The notes under the pieces are model-generated. The model worked only from the letters and a program-made list of their open reading frames with translations, had not been told where the DNA came from and did not search any database. The translations under genes and the position numbers were made by a program. From Gammaproteobacteria bacterium (lineage in GTDB: Bacteria; Pseudomonadota; Gammaproteobacteria; PS1; Pseudothioglobaceae): a stretch of DNA of 7,604 nt. The stretch covers positions 1 to 7,604 of the forward strand of contig JAPYQD010000015.1 in assembly GCA_029937335.1 (NCBI GenBank), read 5' to 3'. Below, in pieces: positions 1 to 5,946 of the stretch (its first letter is position 1; each line of letters begins with the position of its first letter).

Positions 1-569
1 TTGCCAATATCTTCAATCAAAGTACGAATGTAAGTACCTTTAGAACACGACACCTCTAAACTTAAGATGCCATTTTCATAACCTAGATAATCAATGTTGT
101 GAATGGTAACCGGACGTGCTGGTCTATCGATTTCAATACCTTGTCTGGCTAACTTATATAGAGGTTGTCCATCTTTTTTAAGTGCTGAGTACATCGGTGG
201 TACTTGCTCGATATCTCCAATAAACTGATCAACAGCATTGCGAATTTCTTCATCGGCCAAGTGTTCAAAAGGTTGCGTTTTAATGACCTCACCTTCAGCA
301 TCAGCAGTATCGGTAATCTGCCCCAACTGACCACGGACAAAATAACGCTTATCATCGGCCAGCAAAAATCCTGCCACCTTAGTGGCTTGCCCTAAGCAGA
401 TTGGCAAGATACCACTGGCCAGTGGATCTAGGGCGCCAGTATGCCCAGCTTTCTTAGCAAAGAACAATCGTTTGACTTTTTGTAGGGCAGCGTTCGAGCT
501 CAGACCGGTGTCTTTGTCAAGCAAGACGATACCGTTAATCTCTCTGCCTTTTGGATTACGCCGTGACAT
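1..569 (-). CDS. truB: tRNA pseudouridine(55) synthase TruB, 3' part missing at window edge
   Basis: TruB converts U55 in the T-loop of most elongator tRNAs to pseudouridine in the cytoplasm. I translated 189 codons from the ATG at 569 down to the window edge with no stop or frame break. The family is usually about 300 residues, so roughly the last third is outside. Seen: an N-terminus MSRRNPKGREINGIVLLDK like that of E. coli TruB, the catalytic motif AGHTGALDPLASG with Asp48 (the E. coli number for the nucleophile), the DKRY segment near residue 70, GDIEQVPPMYSALK in the middle, and SCSKGTYIRTLIEDIG at the visible end. It lies 9 bases after rbfA in the same direction, so it is the last visible gene of the nusA-infB operon. 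The 20 bases before the ATG hold no clear Shine-Dalgarno, so translation may depend on coupling to rbfA. In E. coli rpsO and pnp come next; that cannot be checked here. Confidence 0.97.
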   Translation of the reverse strand, partial: MSRRNPKGREINGIVLLDKDTGLSSNAALQKVKRLFFAKKAGHTGALDPLASGILPICLGQATKVAGFLLADDKRYFVRGQLGQITDTADAEGEVIKTQPFEHLADEEIRNAVDQFIGDIEQVPPMYSALKKDGQPLYKLARQGIEIDRPARPVTIHNIDYLGYENGILSLEVSCSKGTYIRTLIEDIG

Positions 570-578
570 GGCTAGTAT

Positions 579-917
579 TTATAGTTTAGACAATAAATCT
601 TCAATCTTAGCACCCGTATTTGGTGCGGGATCAAAGATAAACTTTAATGCTGGCGTATGGCGCAAATCTAGTGTTTTTGACAAGCGCGAACGGAAAAAAC
701 CACTGGCTTTGTTTAATAAGACTTCAACTGTTGCTTGATCAGATTCTGGTACGGTATAAAACACTTTAGCACTACTCAAATCACGACTGGACAAGACATC
801 GGTCACACTCACTGATTGGAGCCTCGGATCTTTGGTTTCGTTTTTTAAGAGTGTCACTAACTCACGACGAATTAGCTCATTAACTCTTTCAACTCGATAA
901 GAAGGTTGGTCTGCCAT
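579..917 (-). CDS. rbfA: 30S ribosome-binding factor RbfA
   Basis: RbfA binds the immature 30S subunit and helps the 5' end of 16S rRNA mature; in E. coli it is important for growth in the cold. The product is 112 residues, slightly shorter than the roughly 120-135 usual in gammaproteobacteria; the shortfall is in the C-terminal tail, which is variable in the family. Seen: an N-terminal helix (RVERVNELIRREL, 8-20), DPRLQSVSVTDVLSSRDLSSAKVFYTV (30-56) typical of the KH-like core, the Ala-x-Gly helix kink (ASG, 71-73), and LRHTPALKFIFD (85-96). The gene starts 15 bases after the infB stop and ends 9 bases before truB. No good Shine-Dalgarno precedes the ATG, so coupled or weak initiation is likely. 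The family call is secure. Confidence 0.96.
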   Translation of the reverse strand: MADQPSYRVERVNELIRRELVTLLKNETKDPRLQSVSVTDVLSSRDLSSAKVFYTVPESDQATVEVLLNKASGFFRSRLSKTLDLRHTPALKFIFDPAPNTGAKIEDLLSKL

Positions 918-932
918 TAACTAAAGGACGTT

Positions 933-3347
933 TTATAGAGTACGTGCAGTTTCAATGCGCTCAAATACTTCGATCTGGTCGCCTGGCTGGACATCGTTAT
1001 AACCTGCTACCCCGATACCACATTCAGTACCTGACTTAACTTCTTTAACATCGTCTTTGAAACGTCTTAGAGATTCTAGCTCGCCTTCAAAAACAACCAC
1101 ACTGTCGCGCAATACACGAATTGGTGAATCTTTTCTAACCACACCTTCTTCAACCATACAACCGGCAATATCGCCTAGCTTCTGGGATTTAAATACATCT
1201 TTCACATTGGCAATACCAATAATATTTTCACTCAACGCAGGGCTTAATAAACCGCTCATGATGGCTTTTACATCATCAATTAAATTATAGATAATTGAAT
1301 AGTACTCAATACGCACACCTTCGTTATCAGCAGTTCTACGCGCTACTGCATCGGCACGCACATTAAAACCAAGCACCAATGCGCCTGATGTTGCTGCTAG
1401 GTTAATGTCAGTATTGTTAATACCACCCACACCACTAGACACGACTTTAACACGCACTTCATCGGTTGATAGCTCTTCTAAGGCTTCGACCAATGCTTGC
1501 GCCGATCCTCGTACATCAGATTTCAACAACACGTTAACCGTAGAAACATCGCCTTCTTCCATTTTTTGTAAGAAGTTTTCCATTTTCGATGCTTGCTGGT
1601 TTTGCAACTCAGCTTCACGATCACGTGTTTTTCTAAAGCTAGCGACTTCACGAGCCTTACGCTCAGACTCTACTACTAATACTTCATCGCCGGCATTTGG
1701 TACGCCTGATAAACCTAATACTTCAACCGGTGTCGATGGACCGGCCTCTTTTAATACTTTGCCTTGATCGTTAACAATTTGCTTAACTTTTCCGTATTCT
1801 AAACCAGCAATCATGATGTCGCCTTTTTTCAAAGTGCCTGATTGTACTAAGATGGTTGTTACCTTACCACGGCCTTTTTCAAGTCGTGCTTCTAGCACAG
1901 TGCCCTGTGCTGGGCCTTTGACCACTGCTGAAAATTCTAACACCTCAGCTGTTAATGTAATGGCATCTAATAAGGCATCGATACCTTCGCCCGTATGAGC
2001 TGACACTGGCACCATCATTACATCGCCGCCCCAGTCTTCAGAAATCACATCATGGGTTGAAAGCACTTGTTTAATCTTATCAAGATCCGCGCCTTCTTTG
2101 TCAATTTTATTGATTGCTACAATGATGGGTACATCGGCAGTTTGAGCATGCTTGATTGATTCAATCGTTTGAGGCATTACCCCATCATCAGCAGCTACAA
2201 CTAGAATAACAATGTCAGTTGAATTTGCACCACGAGAACGCATTTTTGAGAACGCTGCATGTCCCGGTGTATCAATAAAAGTAATAAAGCCGTCGTTTGC
2301 TTGAACTTGGTAAGCACCAATGTGCTGGGTAATGCCGCCTGCTTCGCCATCAGCGACTTTGGCTTTACGAATATAGTCTAGTAATGAGGTTTTACCATGA
2401 TCAACATGGCCCATAATAGTTACCACTGGTGGTCTCAAGCTTTCATCACCGGTTGGTTTTGATTGCTCAATCAACGTATCTTCAATGGTTTCTTCCTTGC
2501 TAGCAACACCCTTATGACCCATCTCCTCAACCACTAGTAACGCGGTATCTTGGTCGATCACATCATTCAGTGTCACCATCACGCCCATGCCCATTAATAC
2601 TTTAAGCACCTCTCCGGCTTTGGTCGTCATTTTCTGCGCAAGGTCTATTACTTTAATATTGTCAGGCACTGCCACTTCATGAATCACTTTTTCAACTGGC
2701 TTTTGGAAGCCATGCTGTGCCTGTTCTTCTTGAGTTTTTTGGCTTAAACGCGTTCTTTCTTTTTTCTTCAGTTTACGATTTGGATTGTGTCTAGCCACGT
2801 GCAACTGTCGACGCCCATTGTTGTTTGGAGCTTTGTGTAAGCGTTTCGGTTTTTTCTCTTCAGCAGCGGTTGTGGGTTTTTTAGTTTCTTCTTGTGCTTT
2901 TTGTTTGACAGCGGTTTGCTGATCTTTTTGCGCTTGTGCTTGGTCTTTTTGCAAACGCGTCATTTCTTGACGCTTAGCATCTTGTGCTAATAATTTTTCA
3001 TCTGCATCACGGCCTGAATCTAGTGCGGCTTGTGCTTTAAGCGCAGCCTCATTATCAACAGAGTCAACCTCTTGGACCGCCTCTTTTTTAACACGCTTCT
3101 TCTTAACTTGGACTTTAATACCGCCAGCACTTGCACTTGATTTGGCGCTAGGCTTGCGTGAAGAAACTGACATGCTAGACTTGCTGGTTGAGCGTTTAGA
3201 CAAACTACCCATCAAAATTTTACGTTCCTCAGCTGAGATTTCAGAATCTGCAGTCTTGCCATCAATTCCCGCATTTGCTAGAATCTTAATGACCTCATCT
3301 GAAGTCTTTTTCAGTATTTTAGATAACGTTTGAACTGTGTGTGCCAT
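933..3347 (-). CDS. infB: translation initiation factor IF-2
   Basis: IF2 is the GTPase that brings formyl-Met initiator tRNA to the 30S P site and promotes subunit joining. At 804 residues it is shorter than E. coli IF2 (about 890) but full-length in domains. Seen: an N-terminal IF2_N module (about 1-50, MAHTVQTLSKILKK...); a low-complexity linker rich in Lys, Gln and Ala (about 51-215) that includes a basic stretch at 164-205; a second IF2_N-like module (about 228-280); and the G domain with G1 GHVDHGKT (313-320), G2 Thr340, G3 DTPGH (359-363), G4 NKID (413-416) and G5 SA (449-450). Domains II to IV follow, including the C-terminal fMet-tRNA binding domain up to residue 804. The ATG is preceded by AGG (bases 3355-3357) at a workable spacing. 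It sits 57 bases after nusA. Its ligand tRNA is encoded at the head of the same gene cluster. Shorter internal-start forms, known in E. coli, are possible, but I saw no strong internal Shine-Dalgarno at Met59 or Met129. Confidence 0.98.
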   Translation of the reverse strand: MAHTVQTLSKILKKTSDEVIKILANAGIDGKTADSEISAEERKILMGSLSKRSTSKSSMSVSSRKPSAKSSASAGGIKVQVKKKRVKKEAVQEVDSVDNEAALKAQAALDSGRDADEKLLAQDAKRQEMTRLQKDQAQAQKDQQTAVKQKAQEETKKPTTAAEEKKPKRLHKAPNNNGRRQLHVARHNPNRKLKKKERTRLSQKTQEEQAQHGFQKPVEKVIHEVAVPDNIKVIDLAQKMTTKAGEVLKVLMGMGVMVTLNDVIDQDTALLVVEEMGHKGVASKEETIEDTLIEQSKPTGDESLRPPVVTIMGHVDHGKTSLLDYIRKAKVADGEAGGITQHIGAYQVQANDGFITFIDTPGHAAFSKMRSRGANSTDIVILVVAADDGVMPQTIESIKHAQTADVPIIVAINKIDKEGADLDKIKQVLSTHDVISEDWGGDVMMVPVSAHTGEGIDALLDAITLTAEVLEFSAVVKGPAQGTVLEARLEKGRGKVTTILVQSGTLKKGDIMIAGLEYGKVKQIVNDQGKVLKEAGPSTPVEVLGLSGVPNAGDEVLVVESERKAREVASFRKTRDREAELQNQQASKMENFLQKMEEGDVSTVNVLLKSDVRGSAQALVEALEELSTDEVRVKVVSSGVGGINNTDINLAATSGALVLGFNVRADAVARRTADNEGVRIEYYSIIYNLIDDVKAIMSGLLSPALSENIIGIANVKDVFKSQKLGDIAGCMVEEGVVRKDSPIRVLRDSVVVFEGELESLRRFKDDVKEVKSGTECGIGVAGYNDVQPGDQIEVFERIETARTL

Positions 3348-3375
3348 ATGCTTGCCTATTGTTTTTTATTTGTTT

Positions 3376-3408
3376 TTAATTAAGTTTTATTTATCTTTAC
3401 TTAATTAA
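3376..3408. repeat. 10-bp perfect inverted repeat across the nusA stop codon
   Basis: The arms TTAATTAAGT (3376-3385) and ACTTAATTAA (3399-3408) are exactly complementary and separated by 13 bases. The right arm contains the nusA stop codon (3405-3407). In the minus-strand mRNA this would form a weak, nearly all-AU hairpin in the 57-base nusA-infB gap. It is followed by an A-rich run, not a U-run, so it is not an intrinsic terminator for this operon. It could be a processing or mRNA-structure element, or a chance product of AT-rich sequence. Confidence 0.5.
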
Positions 3409-4880
3409 TCAAACCATCCTTCGTTTTCTCTTGCGGTCATAATAACAGCCGATGCCACTTCGGTGTCCATAACTTGAATGTCTAATAATTCATCAATTGA
3501 CAATTCTGCTAGATCATCTACCGTTGCAATATCTGATTCAATTAATGCTTGCGCCAAGTCTTCACTAACACCCTCAACACTCATCAACACTTCAGAAGAT
3601 TCTGCATCACCTAATGCCTGCACTAACTGCGCATCAGAAGCACGCTCTTGTAACTCTTCAACCATAGAGGTGTCAAACTCTTCAATACCTTCTAAGCTAG
3701 ATGCATCTGCATCGGCAACTTCGTCAATACTACCAAAACCTTCGTCAATTAACACGCCGGCCACTTCAGAGTCAACGCCTAACTTCTCAGCCAATTTTTC
3801 ACTGGTCTTTTGGTTTTCTTCCGCTTGTTTATCATCTGCTTCACCAACTGACATGACATTAAGCTTCCAATCTGTTAAGCGTGAAGCCAATTTAATATTT
3901 TGACCACCACGACCAATGGCTAATGCCAACTGATCATCTTCAACCGCAATGTCCATTGAGCTTTTGTCTTCATCAACGACAATCGCACTTACCTCAGCAG
4001 GTGCCATTGCATTGATCACAAACTGTGCAGGATCCTCATCCCAAAGAATGATGTCGACACGCTCGCCATTAAGCTCATTTGATACCGCTTGTACACGTGC
4101 ACCACGCATACCAATACAAGATCCGATTGGATCAAGACGTTTGTCTTTTGCTTTAACGGCTAATTTTGAACGCAAACCAGGATCTCTAGCACAGCCCATA
4201 ATCTCAATCACGCCTTCAGAAATCTCTGGCACTTCCATCTCGAATAACTCGACCATCATCTCAGGCACCGTACGGCTCAAGAAAATTTGCGCACCGCGTG
4301 GGCTTGACTTCACCTCTTTAATATAGGCTCTTAGACGATCATTCTTACGTACTGATTCATTTGGAATTAGGTCAAATTTAGAAATCATGCCATCAACACC
4401 ACCCATATCAACATAAGCATTGCCTCGATCAACACGTTTAACGGTTACCATAATCACCTCGCCCACACGCTTTGTGTAGTCTTCAACAATCACTTCTCTT
4501 TCCGCTTCACGTACTTTTTGGATAATTACTTGTTTTACGATTTGAGCAGCAATACGGCCAAAGGCTTCAGTTTCCATTGGCTCGCGTACAAAATCATCAA
4601 CCGCTACACCATTCGCATCTTTAGCATGAATGTGTAATTCTGTATCGAACTCAGTACCATCATCATCCACAAAGTTTTCACCGTCATCAATAACCATCCA
4701 CTGTCTAAAGGTATTAAACTCACCGGTTTTTCTGTCAATTTCAACATGCGCATCAATATTGTTGCGTTTCTTTGTTGCAACTGCTAATGCCTCTTCTAAA
4801 GACTCGAGCACATCCTCTTGCGAGATGTTTTTCTCATTAGAAATTGCCTCAACCATCAAAAATAATTCTTTACCTTCCAC
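3405..4880 (-). CDS. nusA: transcription termination/antitermination factor NusA
   Basis: NusA binds RNA polymerase near the RNA exit channel and tunes pausing, intrinsic termination and antitermination. The product is 491 residues against 495 in E. coli. Seen: an N-terminal polymerase-binding domain (about 1-130, including EAISNEKNIS, IDRKTGEFNTFRQW and QVIIQKVREAERE); an S1 domain (about 133-198); two KH domains, the first with GMRG (247-250, in DPIGSCIGMRGARVQAVS) and the second with GRGG (313-316); and two acidic C-terminal repeats (about 360-410 and 430-485, the second ending TARENEGWFD), as in gammaproteobacteria. The start is GTG at 4880: the sequence aligns from this point with the E. 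coli N-terminus, and a strong AGGAG lies 6 bases upstream. The next in-frame ATG (codon 9, 4854-4856) would cut conserved sequence. It starts 13 bases after rimP. In E. coli NusA represses its own operon; the same may hold here (inference). Confidence 0.98.
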   Translation of the reverse strand: MEGKELFLMVEAISNEKNISQEDVLESLEEALAVATKKRNNIDAHVEIDRKTGEFNTFRQWMVIDDGENFVDDDGTEFDTELHIHAKDANGVAVDDFVREPMETEAFGRIAAQIVKQVIIQKVREAEREVIVEDYTKRVGEVIMVTVKRVDRGNAYVDMGGVDGMISKFDLIPNESVRKNDRLRAYIKEVKSSPRGAQIFLSRTVPEMMVELFEMEVPEISEGVIEIMGCARDPGLRSKLAVKAKDKRLDPIGSCIGMRGARVQAVSNELNGERVDIILWDEDPAQFVINAMAPAEVSAIVVDEDKSSMDIAVEDDQLALAIGRGGQNIKLASRLTDWKLNVMSVGEADDKQAEENQKTSEKLAEKLGVDSEVAGVLIDEGFGSIDEVADADASSLEGIEEFDTSMVEELQERASDAQLVQALGDAESSEVLMSVEGVSEDLAQALIESDIATVDDLAELSIDELLDIQVMDTEVASAVIMTARENEGWFD

Positions 4881-4886
4881 GTCTTT

Positions 4887-4891
4887 CTCCT
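4887..4891 (-). promoter_or_regulatory. Shine-Dalgarno AGGAG deciding the GTG start of nusA
   Basis: The minus strand reads AGGAG, then 6 bases, then GTG. This is the clearest ribosome binding site in the rimP-truB run and fixes the nusA start at GTG 4880 rather than the ATG eight codons further in. It lies within the 13-base rimP-nusA gap (4881-4893), next to the rimP stop codon (4894-4896). Confidence 0.85.
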
Positions 4892-4893
4892 GC

Positions 4894-5355
4894 TTAAAAG
4901 TCGGCGACTAAATTCGCCTTTTCAATTAACTCAATATCCAGTATTACTGGACCTAACTCCGTTACTAGTTCAACGCTATTGTTAGCTTCACTAACACTAC
5001 CGATTACACCAACAAATTTTCTTTGCCCGTTGATTGGTCTAACCAATCGTAATTTAATATCGTGACCTAAAAAGCGCTGATAATGCCCAATATGAAACAA
5101 CGGACGCTCTATGCCTGGTGATGATACTTCTAAATTGTACTGGCTTGCAATTGGATCTTCCACATCAAAAATGGCACTAATTTGTCTCGACACTGTCTCA
5201 CAGTCATCGACACCAATACCGTTCTCTGAGTCAATATAAATCCTCAAAGTGCTGTGCTTGCCGCTAGCAACATATTCAATCCCCACGAGTTCGTAGCCCA
5301 TGTCGTTAATCACCGGATCGATTAATGCTTCAATTTTGTCAGCAACTTTTGCCAT
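4894..5355 (-). CDS. rimP: ribosome maturation factor RimP
   Basis: RimP binds the 30S subunit and is needed for efficient late assembly of its head region. The product is 153 residues, the normal family length (about 150). Seen: an N-terminal domain (about 1-80) with MGYELVGIEYV (19-29), LRIYID (37-42) and CETVSRQISAIFDVEDPI; the family signature YNLEVSSPGIERPL (73-86); and a C-terminal SH3-like domain (about 87-153). It is the first protein gene after the initiator tRNA, as in E. coli. The ATG at 5355 has only a weak GATAAG-like Shine-Dalgarno upstream, and the intrinsic terminator hairpin ends 25 bases before it, so its expression probably needs read-through from the tRNA promoter. Confidence 0.97.
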   Translation of the reverse strand: MAKVADKIEALIDPVINDMGYELVGIEYVASGKHSTLRIYIDSENGIGVDDCETVSRQISAIFDVEDPIASQYNLEVSSPGIERPLFHIGHYQRFLGHDIKLRLVRPINGQRKFVGVIGSVSEANNSVELVTELGPVILDIELIEKANLVADF

Positions 5356-5380
5356 TAACTTATCATCAAATAAAGATTAA

Positions 5381-5403
5381 TAAAAACCCCCTAAAAAGGG
5401 GGT
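5381..5403 (-). terminator. Rho-independent terminator or attenuator between the initiator tRNA and rimP
   Basis: On the minus strand the sequence reads ACCCCCT-TTTT-AGGGGGT followed by TTTTATTAA: a 7-bp stem with five consecutive G-C pairs, a 4-base loop and a T-run. It begins 11 bases after the CCA end of the tRNA. It should release much of the tRNA transcript. Only 25 bases separate it from the rimP ATG, so the downstream operon must be fed by read-through or by a promoter hidden in this short stretch. I found only a poor candidate (TTACGA-18-TTTATT) there. Confidence 0.88.
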
Positions 5404-5414
5404 CGTAATTTTTT

Positions 5415-5491
<77 letters not shown>

Positions 5492-5503
5492 CTAAAGGCG
5501 GCA

Positions 5504-5532
5504 ATAATACGCTCTTGTGGTGACGTTGTCCA
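5504..5532 (-). promoter_or_regulatory. Sigma70-type promoter for the initiator tRNA and nusA operon
   Basis: On the minus strand, -35 TGGACA (5527-5532; five of six consensus bases) and -10 TATTAT (5504-5509; five of six) are 17 bases apart. The bases after the -10 (TGCCGCC) form a GC-rich discriminator, a feature of stable-RNA promoters under stringent control. The predicted start is about 5496-5498, giving a leader of only some 5-7 bases before the mature tRNA 5' end. The region upstream of the -35 is A/T-rich and could help polymerase binding. Confidence 0.85.
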
Positions 5533-5581
5533 GTAAAAACCTAAGTTATTTCAAAGACCTTACTAAAAATAAATCAATTCT

Positions 5582-5866
5582 TTAAAGACCAGATTTAGAA
5601 ACATGGCTTGCACCATGTACTTTAATTTTATAACCTCTTGCTAATAGGTGTTTGACGTAAAGCTTATTATAAGTAAAGAAAAACACAATATTTGCCAGCC
5701 CCAATGTCAATATGCACAAAGGCGCCATTAATATAACTGACTTCCAATCACGGCGATAAATAGCCGGACAAAAGAACAAGCACAAAGAAGTCCAAGAAAA
5801 ACCCACAGGGGCGTATTTCACTTCTCCAGTTTCAGCGTTTGTTAATGTTAGCGTTGTATAAGCCAA
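5582..5866 (-). CDS. Small membrane protein of unknown function, 94 aa, TTG start
   Basis: The function is unknown to me. The protein has a polar N-terminus (1-20), a PVGFSWTSLCLFFCPAIY segment (20-37), a charged RRDWK patch (38-42), a long hydrophobic stretch (about 43-66), then YNKLYVKHLLARGYKIKV (66-83) and a short polar tail. The pattern of GFSWT, an aromatic hydrophobic run, R-DWK, a hydrophobic helix with TLGL-NIVFFF-YNKLY, and LL-RGYK resembles small DUF2628/HrgC-like inner-membrane proteins. That link is from memory and tentative. The start is TTG at 5866: no ATG or GTG is in frame nearby, the next Met is residue 47, and TTGAGGAG lies 9 bases upstream. It has its own promoter (5891-5918), diverges from gshB, and ends about 50 bases before the tRNA promoter -35 with no terminator I can see. 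The C-terminal 94 residues are uninterrupted, so it is probably a real gene. Confidence 0.82.
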   Translation of the reverse strand: MAYTTLTLTNAETGEVKYAPVGFSWTSLCLFFCPAIYRRDWKSVILMAPLCILTLGLANIVFFFTYNKLYVKHLLARGYKIKVHGASHVSKSGL

Positions 5867-5875
5867 ATATACTTT

Positions 5876-5883
5876 CTCCTCAA
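5876..5883 (-). promoter_or_regulatory. Shine-Dalgarno TTGAGGAG deciding the TTG start of the 94-aa gene
   Basis: The minus strand carries TTGAGGAG with the AGGAG core at 5876-5880, 9 bases before TTG 5866. No ATG or GTG is in frame between it and residue 47, so TTG is the best start. The spacing is at the long end of normal. Confidence 0.75.
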
Positions 5884-5903
5884 GTAGGTTATTGTACCTA
5901 TTT
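5882..5903. promoter_or_regulatory. Operator-like imperfect palindrome over the small gene's -10 box
   Basis: AAGTAGGT-TATTGT-ACCTATTT: the inner arms TAGGT/ACCTA match perfectly, and the 8-base arms match at 7 of 8 positions. It covers the -10 box (5891-5896) and the expected start site (about 5884) of the 94-aa gene, where a repressor would block initiation. A hairpin in the mRNA is unlikely because the start lies inside the palindrome. The protein that would bind is unknown; chance similarity cannot be excluded. Confidence 0.4.
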
Positions 5904-5918
5904 TTGATTATCTTTCAA
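5891..5918 (-). promoter_or_regulatory. Sigma70-type promoter for the 94-aa membrane protein gene
   Basis: On the minus strand, -35 TTGAAA (5913-5918; five of six) and -10 TACAAT (5891-5896; five of six) are 16 bases apart. The predicted start near 5884 gives a leader of about 18 bases that holds the strong Shine-Dalgarno. The -35 lies 15 bases from the plus-strand -10 of gshB, so the two divergent promoters compete for the same short region. Confidence 0.7.
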
Positions 5919-5933
5919 TGCCTTAATCCAAAG

Positions 5934-5939
5934 TATAAT
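5934..5939 (+). promoter_or_regulatory. Consensus -10 box for gshB, very close to its ATG
   Basis: TATAAT is a perfect -10 hexamer. The ATG of gshB begins 8 bases after its last base, so the usual start spacing puts the mRNA 5' end at or next to the ATG. No convincing -35 lies 16-18 bases upstream (the 17-base position reads TCTTTC). No Shine-Dalgarno precedes the ATG. The box could also be a chance match with the real promoter further upstream inside the 94-aa gene. Confidence 0.5.
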
Positions 5940-5946
5940 ATAGACT

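Noticed and set aside
382..738. A 118-codon plus-strand open frame opposite truB and rbfA
   Set aside because: It spans two well-recognised minus-strand genes and their gap, and its product resembles nothing I know.
1083..3347. Possible defect in infB because it is shorter than the E. coli protein
   Set aside because: All GTPase motifs and C-terminal domains are present; the difference lies in the variable N-terminal linker.
3478..3903. A 141-codon plus-strand open frame opposite nusA
   Set aside because: Its Ser/Asn-rich product is the reverse complement of the acidic C-terminal repeats of NusA; no ribosome binding site or family resemblance, and the minus-strand gene is certain.
4854..4856. 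ATG at nusA codon 9 as the true start
   Set aside because: The GTG eight codons earlier has an AGGAG at ideal spacing and the extra residues align with the E. coli NusA N-terminus.
5386..5412. The tRNA-rimP hairpin as a plus-strand terminator (its other side is also followed by a T-run)
   Set aside because: No plus-strand gene ends upstream of it; the orientation after the tRNA on the minus strand explains it.
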